Positions 1-7,582 of a DNA stretch of 22,500 bases are shown here, one piece after another. The stretch's first letter is position 1. Each line of letters starts with the position of its first letter. This stretch comes from Symbiodinium natans. Lineage: Eukaryota > Sar > Dinophyceae > Suessiales > Symbiodiniaceae. Position numbers and translations under genes: made by a program. A model generated the notes under the pieces. It did not search any database. It had not been told where the DNA came from and saw only the letters and a program-made list of their open reading frames with translations. Location of the stretch: positions 717,501 through 740,000 of the forward strand of contig CAJNDS010002113.1 of NCBI GenBank assembly GCA_905221605.1, in the 5' to 3' direction.

Positions 1-221
1 AAGCTTCGCAGTACAGTTAAGCTGCTTCCGCTAAGATCGACGCCGGCTACCTGAAACGCGACAAAAAGCTCAGCCCTCGAGCCCGATCTTGGCTTGTTCT
101 GAACTGTTTTTTTTTTTTTTTTGTGTGTTTTCCTTTTGGGTCACAGTTATCATCACATCGCTTGTGAAGAACGACTCCGCCCCACATTAGACCCATCCCC
201 AGCACCCTAAATTTGGCAACC

Positions 222-372
222 CCCAACCCCTAAACCCTAAACCCTGAACCCTGAACCCTGAACCCTGAACCCTAAACCCTAAACCCTATAAACCCTAAAC
301 CCTGAACCCTGAACCCTAAACCCTAAACCCTAAACCCTAGACCCTAGACCCTAGACCCTGAACCCTAAACTT
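222..372 (-). repeat. Interstitial telomere-like tract, C-strand (CCCTAAA)n
   Basis: About 20 units of CCCTAAA with variants CCCTGAA and CCCTAGA. The G-rich telomeric strand is the minus strand. Unique sequence lies on both sides, so this is an interior tract and not a chromosome end. It precedes a coding-like patch at 397-475. Confidence 0.95.
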
Positions 373-396
373 GGTAACCCTCAACCTGAAATGCAG

Positions 397-475
397 GAGT
401 GGAGATTCCAGTTCCTGCATGCGCGCGCGGGCCTCGGTCTGGGAGTGCGACTCCTTTGTCTCCCTTAATCCCTGA
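397..475 (+). CDS. Candidate mini-exon, unknown product
   Basis: A patch of non-repetitive sequence between a C-strand tract on the left and a G-strand tract on the right. A possible acceptor ends at 396 (ATGCAG|G). All three frames stay open for most of its length, so the frame cannot be chosen. It is listed because its setting matches the better exon candidates further right. Confidence 0.22.
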
Positions 476-479
476 AGCA

Positions 480-575
480 GGGTTTAGGGTTTAGGGCTTG
501 GGGCTTAGGGCTTAGGGCTTAGGGTTTAGGGGTTTAATGTTTAGGGTTGAGGGTTTAGGGTTTAGGGTTTAGGGT
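480..575 (+). repeat. Interstitial telomere-like tract, G-strand (TTTAGGG)n
   Basis: Units of TTTAGGG with TTAGGGC and TTGGGGC variants. Orientation is opposite to the tract at 222-372, so the two face away from the unique patch between them. Confidence 0.95.
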
Positions 576-751
576 AACCCCATGTGCGAGGGATGCTTTT
601 TTCGGGTATCTTATCAGAGGGATCGGTAGGAGCAGTTGAGCCTAAACAGCTACCGTTATTATCCCCGTACATTCCAAGTAAGGCCCGGGCTTTGAGATGT
701 TCCGCCTTATGCAAACAGTCCTGGATACTGTAATCCCAATCATAAGGTAAC

Positions 752-820
752 GCCCTAAACCCTAAACCCTAAACCCTAAACCCTAAACCCTAAACCCTAA
801 ACCCTAAACCCTAAGCCCTG
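752..820 (-). repeat. Interstitial telomere-like tract, C-strand
   Basis: Nine nearly perfect CCCTAAA units. The tract joins directly to a truncated family-A inverted-repeat element that begins near 821. Confidence 0.95.
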
Positions 821-848
821 TTAGTATAAGGGGGAACATCCCAACCTG
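821..848 (-). mobile_element. Family A MITE-like element, truncated end (A2)
   Basis: Carries the family-A terminus AAGGGGGAACATCCCA, also present at 1216-1232 and 15303-15319. Only this end is present; the other half is replaced by the telomeric tract ending at 820. No coding capacity. Confidence 0.6.
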
Positions 849-906
849 TGCTCCTGAACTGGGGCTTTAGAACCGCGTGGCCACCCCAGCCCCGAACCCG
901 TAGCCC

Positions 907-1012
907 CCGAAACGGGCTTAGGGTTTGGGGTTTAGGGTTTAGGGATTAGGGTTTAGGGTTTGGGGTTTAGGGTTTGGGGTTTAGGGTTTAGGGTTTGGGA
1001 TTGAGGGTTTTT
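907..1012 (+). repeat. Interstitial telomere-like tract, G-strand
   Basis: TTTAGGG units mixed with TTTGGGG and TTTAGGGA variants. It bounds on the right the short unique patch 849-906, where no reliable ORF is seen. Confidence 0.93.
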
Positions 1013-1140
1013 CTCAGATCTGCCTAGTTAAACACGTATCCCCCCCCCCCCAGTAGCTTTGGATCCTCCTCAACACGTATTCAGCATTTTGAAGGGTTCC
1101 CATCTCAAAGACCCAAGGGCCCAACTAGTGGCCCGTGCGT

Positions 1141-1232
1141 TGGGATGTTCCCCCTTAATAGTCCTTTATCGGGATTGTAGTACCCTAGTAGAGTCCCTAT
1201 TCAGGACTGTTCTTACAAAGGGGAACATCCCA
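1141..1232. mobile_element. Family A MITE-like element, complete (A1)
   Basis: A 92-base element with terminal inverted repeats TGGGATGTTCCCC at the left and GGGGAACATCCCA at the right, a perfect 13-base match in reverse complement. The interior carries CGGGATTGTAGTACC, whose reverse complement is nearly matched in the copy near 15240-15319. There is no ORF of its own, as expected for a non-autonomous element. No target duplication is clear. Confidence 0.75.
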
Positions 1233-1262
1233 GCCCATCCTAAACCCTACAGCGTAACCAGC

Positions 1263-1326
1263 TAAACCCTAAACCCTAAACCCTAAGCCCTAAACCCTAA
1301 ACCCTAAACCCCAAACCCTAAACCAT
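1263..1326 (-). repeat. Interstitial telomere-like tract, C-strand
   Basis: Eight to nine CCCTAAA units with CCCTAAG and CCCCAAA variants, immediately left of an exon candidate. Confidence 0.95.
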
Positions 1327-1341
1327 ACTTTTGACCCTCAG

Positions 1342-1431
1342 ATTCGATGAACGCACCAAGGGTCCCAGAGACTGAAGGACGAATCGGCTCAGTCGGTGCA
1401 CGCGCGGATCCTCAGCATCGGAAGGGGAGGG
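1342..1431 (+). CDS. Candidate mini-exon, unknown product
   Basis: Follows an acceptor-like GACCCTCAG| and ends before GGG|GTGGG. One frame (codons starting at 1344) is open throughout and reads SMNAPRVPETEG and onward, ending DPQHRKG. It is flanked by a C-strand tract on the left and a G-strand tract on the right. No family is recognised and it is too short for a domain call. Confidence 0.33.
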
Positions 1432-1433
1432 GT

Positions 1434-1506
1434 GGGTTTAGGGTTTAAAGTTTAGGGTTTGGGGTTTAAGGTTAGGGTTTAGGGTTTAGGGTTTAGGGTT
1501 TAGGGC
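1434..1506 (+). repeat. Interstitial telomere-like tract, G-strand
   Basis: About nine TTTAGGG units with a few TTTAAAG/TTTGGGG variants, directly after the exon candidate at 1342-1431. Confidence 0.95.
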
Positions 1507-1546
1507 TCTCAGGGTTGTTGGGGATGTAAGATTCTGGGCTTTTCAG

Positions 1547-1620
1547 GAGGGCGAACAGAGCAGGGCCTTCAGAGGACCACGGCCTGTGAGGATGTACCAG
1601 ATTGGGGGCGTTCAGGGAAG
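1547..1620 (+). CDS. Candidate mini-exon, unknown product
   Basis: Acceptor-like GGGCTTTTCAG|G on the left and a possible GC donor (GGAAG|GCTATC) on the right. The frame starting directly after the AG is open and basic, with RAFRGPRPVRMYQIGG in the middle. Here the flanking tracts are G on the left and C on the right, opposite to most other exon candidates. Function unknown. Confidence 0.38.
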
Positions 1621-1635
1621 GCTATCGCATCGCAG

Positions 1636-1707
1636 ACCCTAAACCCTAAGCCCGAAACCCTAAACCCGAAACCCTAAACCCCAAACCCCAAACCCCAAAC
1701 CCGAAAC
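1636..1707 (-). repeat. Interstitial telomere-like tract, C-strand, degenerate
   Basis: CCCTAAA units drifting to CCCGAAA and CCCCAAA. Confidence 0.9.
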
Positions 1708-1787
1708 CCCACCAAACGCCTAGGACCTGGCATCCCCCCAAGCCTGAATCGCCACGCTGAAGACTGGTGACCCCATGCCCTTGTCAG

Positions 1788-1836
1788 CATGGAAAAGCGG
1801 GAGAAGTCCTTCTTCTCCACCAGCCGGGACTGGACA
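1788..1836 (+). CDS. Candidate mini-exon, unknown product
   Basis: Begins after CTTGTCAG|C. The frame starting at 1789 reads MEKREKSFFSTSRDWTG, charged then aromatic. A GA donor (GACAG|GACC) is possible. Short and unassigned; the neighbouring C-strand tracts (1636-1707 and 1850-1911) lie on both sides. Confidence 0.32.
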
Positions 1837-1849
1837 GGACCGTCTAGAA

Positions 1850-1911
1850 CCCTAAGCCCTAGAGACCTTACACCCTAAGGCCCTAAACCCCTAAGCCCTG
1901 CACCCTAAACA
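1850..1911 (-). repeat. Degenerate C-strand telomere-like tract
   Basis: CCCTAAG, CCCTAGAGA, CCCTAAA and CCCTGCA units, clearly related to CCCTAAA but eroded. Confidence 0.8.
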
Positions 1912-1923
1912 TGTGTCTACACG

Positions 1924-2002
1924 ATGGTACCCCTGAGGAAGTTTGCTTACAAAACTCAAGGGAACCTTCTTGTTGGCTAATGTTCTAAGGGGAGTACAGT
2001 TC
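1924..2002. mobile_element. Family H inverted-repeat element (H1)
   Basis: The right end GTTCTAAGGGGAGTA is identical to the right end of the element at 19419-19521. The left end GGTACCCCTGAGGAA is an imperfect inverted match to it. No coding capacity. Confidence 0.45.
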
Positions 2003-2065
2003 AAAATTGATAGGGGGAGACCGAGATCTCCTTTCTCAAAACCCCGGGCTCGAGGTCGGTATAGC

Positions 2066-2178
2066 TACTTGAAGAAGGTTCATAAATACATTAGTTGCAA
2101 GTACTCTCAAGAAGGCCACAACAATAGTTACCCTACTCATCATGCTACTTGGAAGTACCCTACCTGAACCCTCCAAGT
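2066..2178. mobile_element. Family B MITE-like element (B4)
   Basis: Left end TACTTGAAGAAGGTTCAT and right end ACCTGAACCCTCCAAGT form imperfect terminal inverted repeats. They share the family-B ends seen at 5618-5719, 14605-14737 and 16995-17113. The interior is unique. A 74-codon ORF crossing it (1943-2167) looks like a chance reading. Confidence 0.6.
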
Positions 2179-2189
2179 CGTCGAGCTAC

Positions 2190-2361
2190 CCTAAACCCTA
2201 TAAACCCTAAACCCTAAGCCCTAAACCCTAAACCCTAAACCCTAAACCCTAAACCATAACCCTAAACCCCTAAACCCCTAAAACCCTAACCCTAAACCCT
2301 AAACCCTAAAACCCTAAAACCCTAAAACCCTAAAACCCTACACCCTAAACCCTAAAGCCTT
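2190..2361 (-). repeat. Long interstitial telomere-like tract, C-strand
   Basis: About 23 units of CCCTAAA with single-base slippage (CCCTAAAA, CCCCTAAA, CCCTATAAA). Among the longest tracts in the window. Confidence 0.95.
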
Positions 2362-2439
2362 TTGTGAGGCCTCAGGTCCGCAGACCTCGGAACGCTGAGG
2401 GATGGAAGGTGCCACTGTTACATCAACTGCCCCGAAACC

Positions 2440-2625
2440 CTGTAAAGCCTGCAAATCCTACAAACCCTAAAAATCCCTATATAATCCCTATATACATATA
2501 TAGATATTTATGAATTTGTTTATAAACCCTTTCATGAATAAGCCTTAAACCCTATATACATATATAGATATTTATGAATTTGTTTATATATATATATATA
2601 TATGGTGTGTGTATGCATATATATA
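2440..2625. repeat. AT-rich tandem region with TATATA microsatellite
   Basis: Two copies of a segment containing CATATATAGATATTTATG (about 2494-2525 and 2559-2590), spaced 65 bases apart, followed by a TA run at 2585-2603 and ATATATATA. No gene is seen. Confidence 0.8.
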
Positions 2626-2644
2626 TAGGGGGATCCTTTTGCAG

Positions 2645-2702
2645 GAAGTGGTTTCTGTCCAAGAAGCCGGCGGGCCGATCGAGGACTGGGGAGTCGGAGT
2701 GG
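2645..2702 (+). CDS. Candidate mini-exon, unknown product
   Basis: A good acceptor, GGATCCTTTTGCAG|G, opens directly into a frame reading EVVSVQEAGGPIEDWGVGV, with a GT donor at 2703 (GTGG|GTTCAT). A second frame (KWFLSKKPAGRSR) is also open, so the frame is uncertain. A G-strand telomeric tract follows at 2747. Function unknown. Confidence 0.42.
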
Positions 2703-2746
2703 GTTCATAGGGTGGCTTCAAGAAGCCCAAGCCCAAAATAGGGGTC

Positions 2747-2774
2747 TAGGGTTTAGGGTTTAGGGTTTAGGGTC
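2747..2774 (+). repeat. Short G-strand telomere-like tract
   Basis: Four TTTAGGG units downstream of the exon candidate at 2645-2702. Confidence 0.9.
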
Positions 2775-3009
2775 AATTGAATAATTACTCATATGATTGC
2801 CTTAGGGTCCCTTTGAGCGGCAAGCTCGACGCCAGAGCATGCAGACATGCACAAGAGTTGCCAATGTTCCCCCCCTTTATAAGCCCTCTGTAAAGACCCA
2901 TGACTCTGACATGAACTACCTACCCAAAATACCCGATTTCAGTAAGGACGACGACATGAACCACATAACAGAATCTAGCCGCTTTACAAGTACACAGAGG
3001 CCATGCGCC

Positions 3010-4766
3010 ATGGCGCCAGGGAAGCCCACCACGCTCTCAGCTTGCTTGGCCCAGGCGGGCGTCCCCAAGCAGCTGGAAGCCACTGAGGCCGAGCTTACCA
3101 TTGCCGAGATCCGGCAGATCGCTAAGGCCTTGAAGGCCATGGGCTATTCTACCCTAGAACCTCTTCAAAAGGCATGTGGGCTATTATACCTTAACAGGGT
3201 TGATTATGGGGATTATCGGGCCCAAGCCCAAGAGCCCATCCTGGTAAGGCCAATCCGGCGAACTCAGCTGGGATCTCGGAGGTGCAGCTCCTGACGCAAC
3301 TCCTGCGCCCCTTCGCCGATTTGATCGCTGCCCGTGTCCCCGACTTCGTCTCCGTTGCGCAGGCACGGCGCTTGCAGTTGTGGCGTCAGGCTGCTTCGGT
3401 TGCGCTGGGACGAACCCAGGCCGGTGCCACGTACAAGAAATGGCTTCAGACAACTAACATTCTGTCAGCCGCAGATGCCGAGCTGGTGGCAGCCGTTCAG
3501 GCACGACAAGGGGCCGAACATGAGGAGGGCGCAGCGCAGGGCGCGCAGGGCGTGAAGCGAGGCCCTGACGCCCTTGGGGGCTCCGGGGCCTTGGAGGGTC
3601 CGGAAGTTGAGCCGATGGCGAAGCGCCCCTGCCCGGCAACGTCCGCTGCGGCTGCCCAGCGTCGGAAGCAGGAAACTAGGATGCCCAGGATGGGTCCTGA
3701 TTCCATTTTCTGTTTCCGGGTTGTAATCCCCCCCTATATTTTTGTAGTATCTCTCATATACAAGCAGGGTGCAGCCTTTTATGTTACCGTGTTGGCAACC
3801 TAGGAAAAGGAAGATTTGGAGCGCACCTGTCAGGAAGAGCTGGACAGACTACAGCAGCAGCAAGGCGTCGAGTTTGACCTTTTCCTTCAAGAGGAGAGAA
3901 GGCGCATGGCTGCTGCCACGGAGAGGTTTCAGCAGAGGCAGACGCAGCAAGTGGAGAAGTTGAAGCACCAGAACATGCAACTGATCGCCGAACTTCGCAC
4001 CCAGCATTTGAAGGAGCTCTTTGCCCCATGTTTGTGGATCAGTGCTGAAGTCCAACCTTGCTCTTGGCAAGGCTTCTATACTCTGAGCCCAGAAGAGTCA
4101 AGTGACCTTGAGCCAGTGTACTGCAAGTACAACTCCAGCACGCTGTTCCTCTACCCATCCAGAGGTGAGTGGTGGTTCAGCAGTAGGGAGAACATGGTCA
4201 AGAAGGCGGCCTGTGGATTTGTTCACAGCACTCGTGCAGCCAATCCAGCTGGGAGTGTGCTGTCGGCCACTGGATGGCGGCTGCTGCGCGACAGGATTTG
4301 GTGCGCGATTGAGGTGCGGGTGGAGGAAGTGCGGGCCCCAGTGGAGTTCGTCATCGTATCTCTAGCTGGCGAGGAACTCCTGCGCAAAAGCTGCTTGCTC
4401 GATGAGACGGTGGGGCACTTGAAAAAGGAGCTGCAGGCAATGCGAAATAACCACCAAAGCGTCCAACTGTGCTTTCAAAGTACCAGGCTTCGCAAGTCCA
4501 CTCCCCTGGGCTGTCTCAGCATGAGGCCCGGGGAGCCGCTGCAGGCCATCTTCGCGCTTCGAAAATGCGTTGCGTGCAGCTCGGTCATCACGGGCCCCCC
4601 ATCGCGCTGCGTCGGCTGCGCACGGAGCCACTGCCGCCCTTGCAGCGCCACCCTTGCGCGGTGCTGGCGCTGTGGCAAGCGAGTCTGCGAACGTTGCGCG
4701 GGCGTCACGGCCCGATGGTTCTTCATCGGGATGTGCTCCAGATGCGCCCCGGGCTTGGACTTGTAG
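3010..4766 (+). CDS. Three-exon gene: coiled coil, W/Y-rich domain, ubiquitin-like domain and six-CxxC zinc-finger protein
   Basis: Best-supported gene here. Proposed exons are 3010-3135, 3249-3693 and 3814-4766, giving about 507 residues. The start ATG at 3010 sits in a strong GCGCCATGGCG context; an in-frame ORF continues upstream to 2839 without stop, so a longer N-terminus is possible. Domains in order: helical N-terminus (about 1-120); Ala/Gly/Glu-rich linker (120-185); Gln/Glu-rich coiled coil (192-260); a W/Y-rich segment (265-350) with FYTLSPEES, FLYPSRGEWWF and GWRLL, resembling compact beta domains often seen in dinoflagellate proteins; a ubiquitin-like domain (365-441) beginning VEFVIVSLAGEELLR with DETVGHLKKEL in the helix position; then six CxxC pairs (442-501) spaced x10, x4, x6, x4, x12, as in treble-clef, FYVE or RING-like fingers that bind zinc. 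The FYVE signature RHHC is absent. A role as a ubiquitin-pathway or scaffold protein is inference. Stop TAG at 4764-4766. Confidence 0.75.
3136..3248 (+). mobile_element. Intron 1 = introner-like inverted-repeat element (E1)
   Basis: This 113-base segment starts GCCATGGGCT and ends CATCCTGGTAAG. The element core 3137-3244 has imperfect inverted termini (CCATGGGCT / AGCCCATCCTGG), and AAGGCC occurs on both sides (3133-3138 and 3246-3251). Splicing AAG|GCC...AAG|GCC gives a GC-AG intron and restores a continuous phase-0 frame: ...AKALK joined to ANPANSAGISEV. In reverse complement the element at 22006-22095 shares its ends and the inner motif GGGTTGATTAT. It also reads through in the unspliced frame, which can mislead gene callers. 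Confidence 0.8.
3694..3813 (+). other. Intron 2 of the gene at 3010-4766
   Basis: A 120-base GT-AG reading: donor ATGG|GTCCTG and acceptor GGAAG|AT. It joins the codons as ...RMPRM-D-LERT in frame. The interior is pyrimidine-rich and both upstream exon frames stop in it (TAG at 3801). Alternative borders exist because CTAGG occurs at both edges (3677-3680 and 3801-3804). Unlike intron 1, no clear terminal inverted repeat is seen. Confidence 0.6.
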
Positions 4767-4999
4767 CCGGTTGTACCTGGTGGCAGGGTAACATGCCCCG
4801 CCATCGTCGACTGGATTCGATGCAGATGGTTCTGAATGTGAAGGTTTCAGATTTTCAAGACAATGGCAAGCTGGGTTTCAACGGAGCGGCTGAGAGTTTC
4901 GGGCTGCCCTGCAAAATGGCCGCCAGCCGGCGCAAGCCTAAACCCATCCAAGCCGTACAGTTCACCACTATTCCCTGAACATGCCATTCAGCCTTGGGC
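4767..4999 (+). other. 3' flank of the Ubl gene, open in one frame
   Basis: Non-repetitive sequence, probably 3' UTR. One frame stays open from 4469 across the gene and on to a TGA at 4976-4978, ending RRKPKPIQAVQFTTIP. Within the gene it is a shadow frame. The part beyond 4830 could be a small exon after GTTTCAG|A but has no independent support. No AATAAA-type signal is seen, which is usual for dinoflagellates. Confidence 0.3.
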
Positions 5000-5026
5000 C
5001 TAAACCCTAAACCCTAAACCCTAAAC
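5000..5026 (-). repeat. Short C-strand telomere-like tract
   Basis: Three to four CCCTAAA units ending the 3' flank of the Ubl gene. Confidence 0.9.
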
Positions 5027-5455
5027 TAGAAAGCCCCGGAACTTTGCTAGGGTTCCACAAAAAAAGGACGGCTTGATCCCCTGATCCTCACAGGACAGCC
5101 GCAGCTGGGATTTCCTCCTTTCAGGCGCCTCTTTTTTATGAAGGGTTTCGAGGCAGGTCCCCTTGGGGTATTTCAGATGCTTTCCCCTTATTGGGCTTAA
5201 GAGGACCATGTTCAAGATGTGTTCAAAGGGTCTTCAAGACCAACCTAGATTGAGAACCCCAAAGCTGAACCCCTAGACAAGGAATTGTGCGAGTTTGAGG
5301 GTTGGGCCTTCTTTAGTAGGCTAGCCTCCATCTTAGGGATTTTTGGGGAATGTTTTTTAAAGTTTTGGGCACTAGAAACTCCTAAGAAACAGCTAAGATT
5401 CTTGACTTTTGCTGGGGTTCCAAGATCAGCATAGTCATGAGTTGCAGAGGACGCT
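5027..5455. other. Unassigned unique sequence
   Basis: Non-repetitive sequence between a C-strand and a G-strand telomeric tract. The longest ORF (minus strand, 5021-5215) has no recognisable features. No convincing exon or RNA gene is seen. Confidence 0.5.
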
Positions 5456-5519
5456 TTAGGGTTTAGGGTTTAGGGTCTATAGGGTTTAGGGTTTAGGGTT
5501 TAGGGTTTAGGGTTTAGGG
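5456..5519 (+). repeat. Interstitial telomere-like tract, G-strand
   Basis: About nine TTTAGGG units with one break (GGTCTATAGGG). Confidence 0.95.
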
Positions 5520-5539
5520 CCACTTGGGCTGGCGTTCAG

Positions 5540-5600
5540 TTCTTAAGACAAACTTCGTGACCGTCGGTCGTGGGTGTCGTGCGCAGTGGGGTGTGACGAG
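5540..5600 (+). CDS. Weak candidate mini-exon
   Basis: Follows GGCGTTCAG|T. Only one frame (codons from 5542) is open, reading KTNFVTVGRGCRAQWGVTR. The donor is uncertain. A family-B element starts about 20 bases downstream. Function unknown. Confidence 0.25.
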
Positions 5601-5617
5601 ATCCCAGACCTTGCTTG

Positions 5618-5719
5618 GAGGATCATTAGGGTACTTAGAAGTAGGGTGATAAGCAGGGTAACTATGGTTATAGCATTATTTAGGGTTTCTGCTTATAAGT
5701 ACCCATGAACTTTCAAGTA
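5618..5719. mobile_element. Family B MITE-like element (B2)
   Basis: The right end AAGTACCCATGAACTTTCAA matches the right end of B1 at 17090-17111 (AACTACCCATGAACCTTCAA). The left end GGATCATTAGGGTACTTA is its imperfect inverted repeat. No ORF of its own. Confidence 0.65.
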
Positions 5720-6077
5720 AGCCCTAAACGCTATACACTAAGCTCAGGATCGGATCAAATCAATTTGGATGCAGGGTGGAAGAGCCCAGCATAAATACCT
5801 AGGTTGTTCAACACTAGGACCACTTGTTTGGGTCCTTTCTTCCGGGCTGAGTGTGCAGGTTTGTTGGGTTTACGGTTATGTAGGGCACAGAAGAACCACA
5901 AAGGATCAGAAGAAATATGCAACAAGCCCTACGAGCAGCTGGCGATGGATGAACACACAGTGCACACACACCAATGTTTGTGGCTTTGGGTGAGGGAGGG
6001 TGACGTCTGAATTTTGAATCGCTTGGGGCTCCCTGCATGTCCTACCTCTCCCCCCTGCCACAACCCTAGCTCTCCAG
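5720..6077. other. Unassigned unique sequence
   Basis: No telomeric tract and no inverted repeat are evident. Small ORFs on both strands (5769-6010 plus, 5814-6038 minus) show no domain or exon-like borders. The last 30 bases are pyrimidine-rich and lead into the acceptor at 6077. Confidence 0.5.
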
Positions 6078-6151
6078 CAAGCATGAAGGTGGATGCCATG
6101 GTGCGCGAAGTGAGCCAGGACCTCCTTTTATCATCTGGACTTTTTTCCGAG
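6078..6151 (+). CDS. Candidate mini-exon, unknown product
   Basis: A long pyrimidine-rich run ends in CTAGCTCTCCAG|C. The frame starting at 6080 reads SMKVDAMVREVSQDLLLSS, helical and exon-like. A GC donor (CCGAG|GCTTTA) is possible near 6151. Function unknown. Confidence 0.4.
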
Positions 6152-6557
6152 GCTTTATGGGGAAGAGGTCCGTTCAGGGGGGGGGGTTCTACTTTACTTG
6201 TGGCAAAAAAGGGGACCCCTCATCTTTGCAATCTCTCATTGTGTCGGAGCGCTGGGCTACGGATTCTTGGTGGTGTTGAGTCTGCGGCTAAGTTTCTTTG
6301 CTGCTGCATTTTATAGTTTTCCCATGCTAACCCCTCCCCTCCTTGCAAAAAGGTAGCTCCCTCAACTCTAGTAGGGGCATAAATCGCTACCATTTCAAAG
6401 CAGTATTACCTGTAGAATCCCCATAAACACAAGGGCCCTTTCTTAAGTTGGTCCTGTTCGTGTGCTTGTGTGGTCTGGACTGGGTTTAGGATGCCGGGTT
6501 TAGGGCACAGGTGAGCGGGTGCGAGGGCAGGGCCTACGTGGCTGTGCCCTACCCCAG

Positions 6558-6610
6558 CTTGCCGAAAGTATGAGCAGCAGTGTCTGGACGATCGTTCGTT
6601 TTCCCCACTC
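6558..6610 (+). CDS. Weak candidate mini-exon
   Basis: Acceptor-like CCTACCCCAG|C. Two frames are open; one reads CRKYEQQCLDDRSF. The donor is unclear because a TC-rich microsatellite follows at 6636. Confidence 0.27.
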
Positions 6611-6635
6611 TCTTCCTTCATGTTTTTTTTGTTTC

Positions 6636-6668
6636 TCTCTCTCACTCTCTCTCTCTCTCTGTTTCTCT
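6636..6668 (+). repeat. TC microsatellite
   Basis: Mostly (TC)n, producing the Ser/Leu-rich ORFs here, which are not genes. AT-type microsatellites occur nearby at 6784-6798 and 7583-7601. Confidence 0.9.
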
Positions 6669-6857
6669 GGGTTTACGATATTAGGGGTACCTTACTGTTG
6701 GGCGTCCGTACTCTAAGGGGATCCTACTATTTGGGGGTCTATATTCGGGTTTCTTTTCGTAGACCCCCAGAACATATGTGCCTATATATATATATATGTA
6801 TATCCGTGTATATACATAGCCCTAAACCCTAAAACCTAGAATTTCCCTCCTCCTAAG

Positions 6858-6963
6858 CCGCGCTGAAAAGCATGACCCGTCCGAACTCCCTAGACCGAAA
6901 ACTGGCGGAAAGAAAGAGGACGGCCACGCCAACTTGGACAAGCTGAGAAGCTTCCTAGAGGAG
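6858..6963 (+). CDS. Candidate mini-exon, charged helical segment
   Basis: Strong borders: acceptor TTTCCCTCCTCCTAAG|C and donor GAGGAG|GTCGGG. The open frame (codons from 6859) reads KHDPSELPRPKTGGKKEDGH followed by LDKLRSFLEE, Lys/Glu-rich and ending at a codon boundary. A short C-strand telomeric remnant lies to the left (6819-6834) and a G-strand tract begins 4 bases after the donor. Function unknown. Confidence 0.55.
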
Positions 6964-6966
6964 GTC

Positions 6967-7003
6967 GGGGGTTTAGGGTGTAGGGTTTAGGGTTTAGGGT
7001 TCA
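6967..7003 (+). repeat. Short G-strand telomere-like tract
   Basis: Four to five TTTAGGG units starting right after the donor of the preceding exon candidate. Confidence 0.92.
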
Positions 7004-7311
7004 GCATCTCAAGTCCAAGCACTGACTAGTCAAGCTCGCTTTTTCTGGTATTGAATATCTACCTACCCACCCACCCTTTGGATCTTGTAACATTGGGAAA
7101 ATATCATAGCTTTTTCATGTCATCACAATAACGCAGTTATTTTTAATCCACCCGATTTTGGAAGATACTACAAAACCCTTAAAAAATTTCAATTCTTTCG
7201 GGCCGAGGGGCCCGGGACAGTTTCTCACCCCGCCGGGACCCCGGAGCGTCTGGGGGGGCCCCAGGACAACCCGCCCCGAGACAGCCCATATTGGGATATC
7301 TCTTCGCAAGG

Positions 7312-7560
7312 CAAACTTTGCCATGCCCACGGCAAACTTTCCCATGCCCGCGAAAAACTTGTCCATGCCCACTGTGGGCATGGTAAGTTCTGATGTGGGC
7401 ATGATAAAGTCTGCTGTGGGCACCTTCCCAATACGGAAAAATTTTCCATGCCCACGGAAAAAAAGTTACCATGCCCATTTTCACAGGGGCATTTTGGCAA
7501 ATTTGCTGTGGGCCTGGTAAAAGAACAAGTGGGCGTGGCAAAACCCAAGTGGCATGGCAA
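7312..7560. repeat. Palindromic 21-bp-period array of CATGCCCAC / GTGGGCATG
   Basis: CCATGCCC motifs lie at 7321, 7342 and 7363 (exactly 21 apart). They are followed by the inverted motif GTGGGC at 7374, 7395 and 7416 (again 21 apart), then forward motifs at 7446 and 7469, then inverted ones at 7508, 7529 and a degenerate GTGGCATGG at 7549. The spacers carry CAAACTTT / AAGT words that also invert. The array gives rise to ORFs with 7-residue repeats on both strands, none of which looks like a gene. It should fold into several nested hairpins. Confidence 0.85.
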
Positions 7561-7582
7561 TGCCCCTTAAGGACTTAAAGGT

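Noticed and set aside
1-6. HindIII site at the left edge as a cloning or vector junction
   Set aside because: A single AAGCTT can occur by chance, and AAGCTT recurs inside; no vector sequence follows.
1-2361. Chromosome end or subtelomere on the left
   Set aside because: Telomere-like tracts occur across the whole window in both orientations, with unique sequence and genes between them. The first 200 bases are unique.
2839-3294. A separate 151-codon gene
   Set aside because: Its 3' half is the introner read in frame. The true exon is 3010-3135, continuing at 3249 in another frame.
3184-4804. Minus-strand and alternate-frame ORFs overlapping the Ubl gene (3184-3453, 3454-3639, 4362-4631, 4475-4804 and others)
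   Set aside because: Shadows in GC-rich coding DNA. Only the plus frame gives a coiled coil, ubiquitin-like fold and ordered cysteine pairs.
7158-7560. 120-codon ORFs on both strands with 7-residue repeats
   Set aside because: They follow from the 21-bp palindromic array; both strands are open for the same reason.
7312-7560. CRISPR array
   Set aside because: Repeats are about 10 bases, change strand, and lack unique spacers of constant length; the context is eukaryotic.
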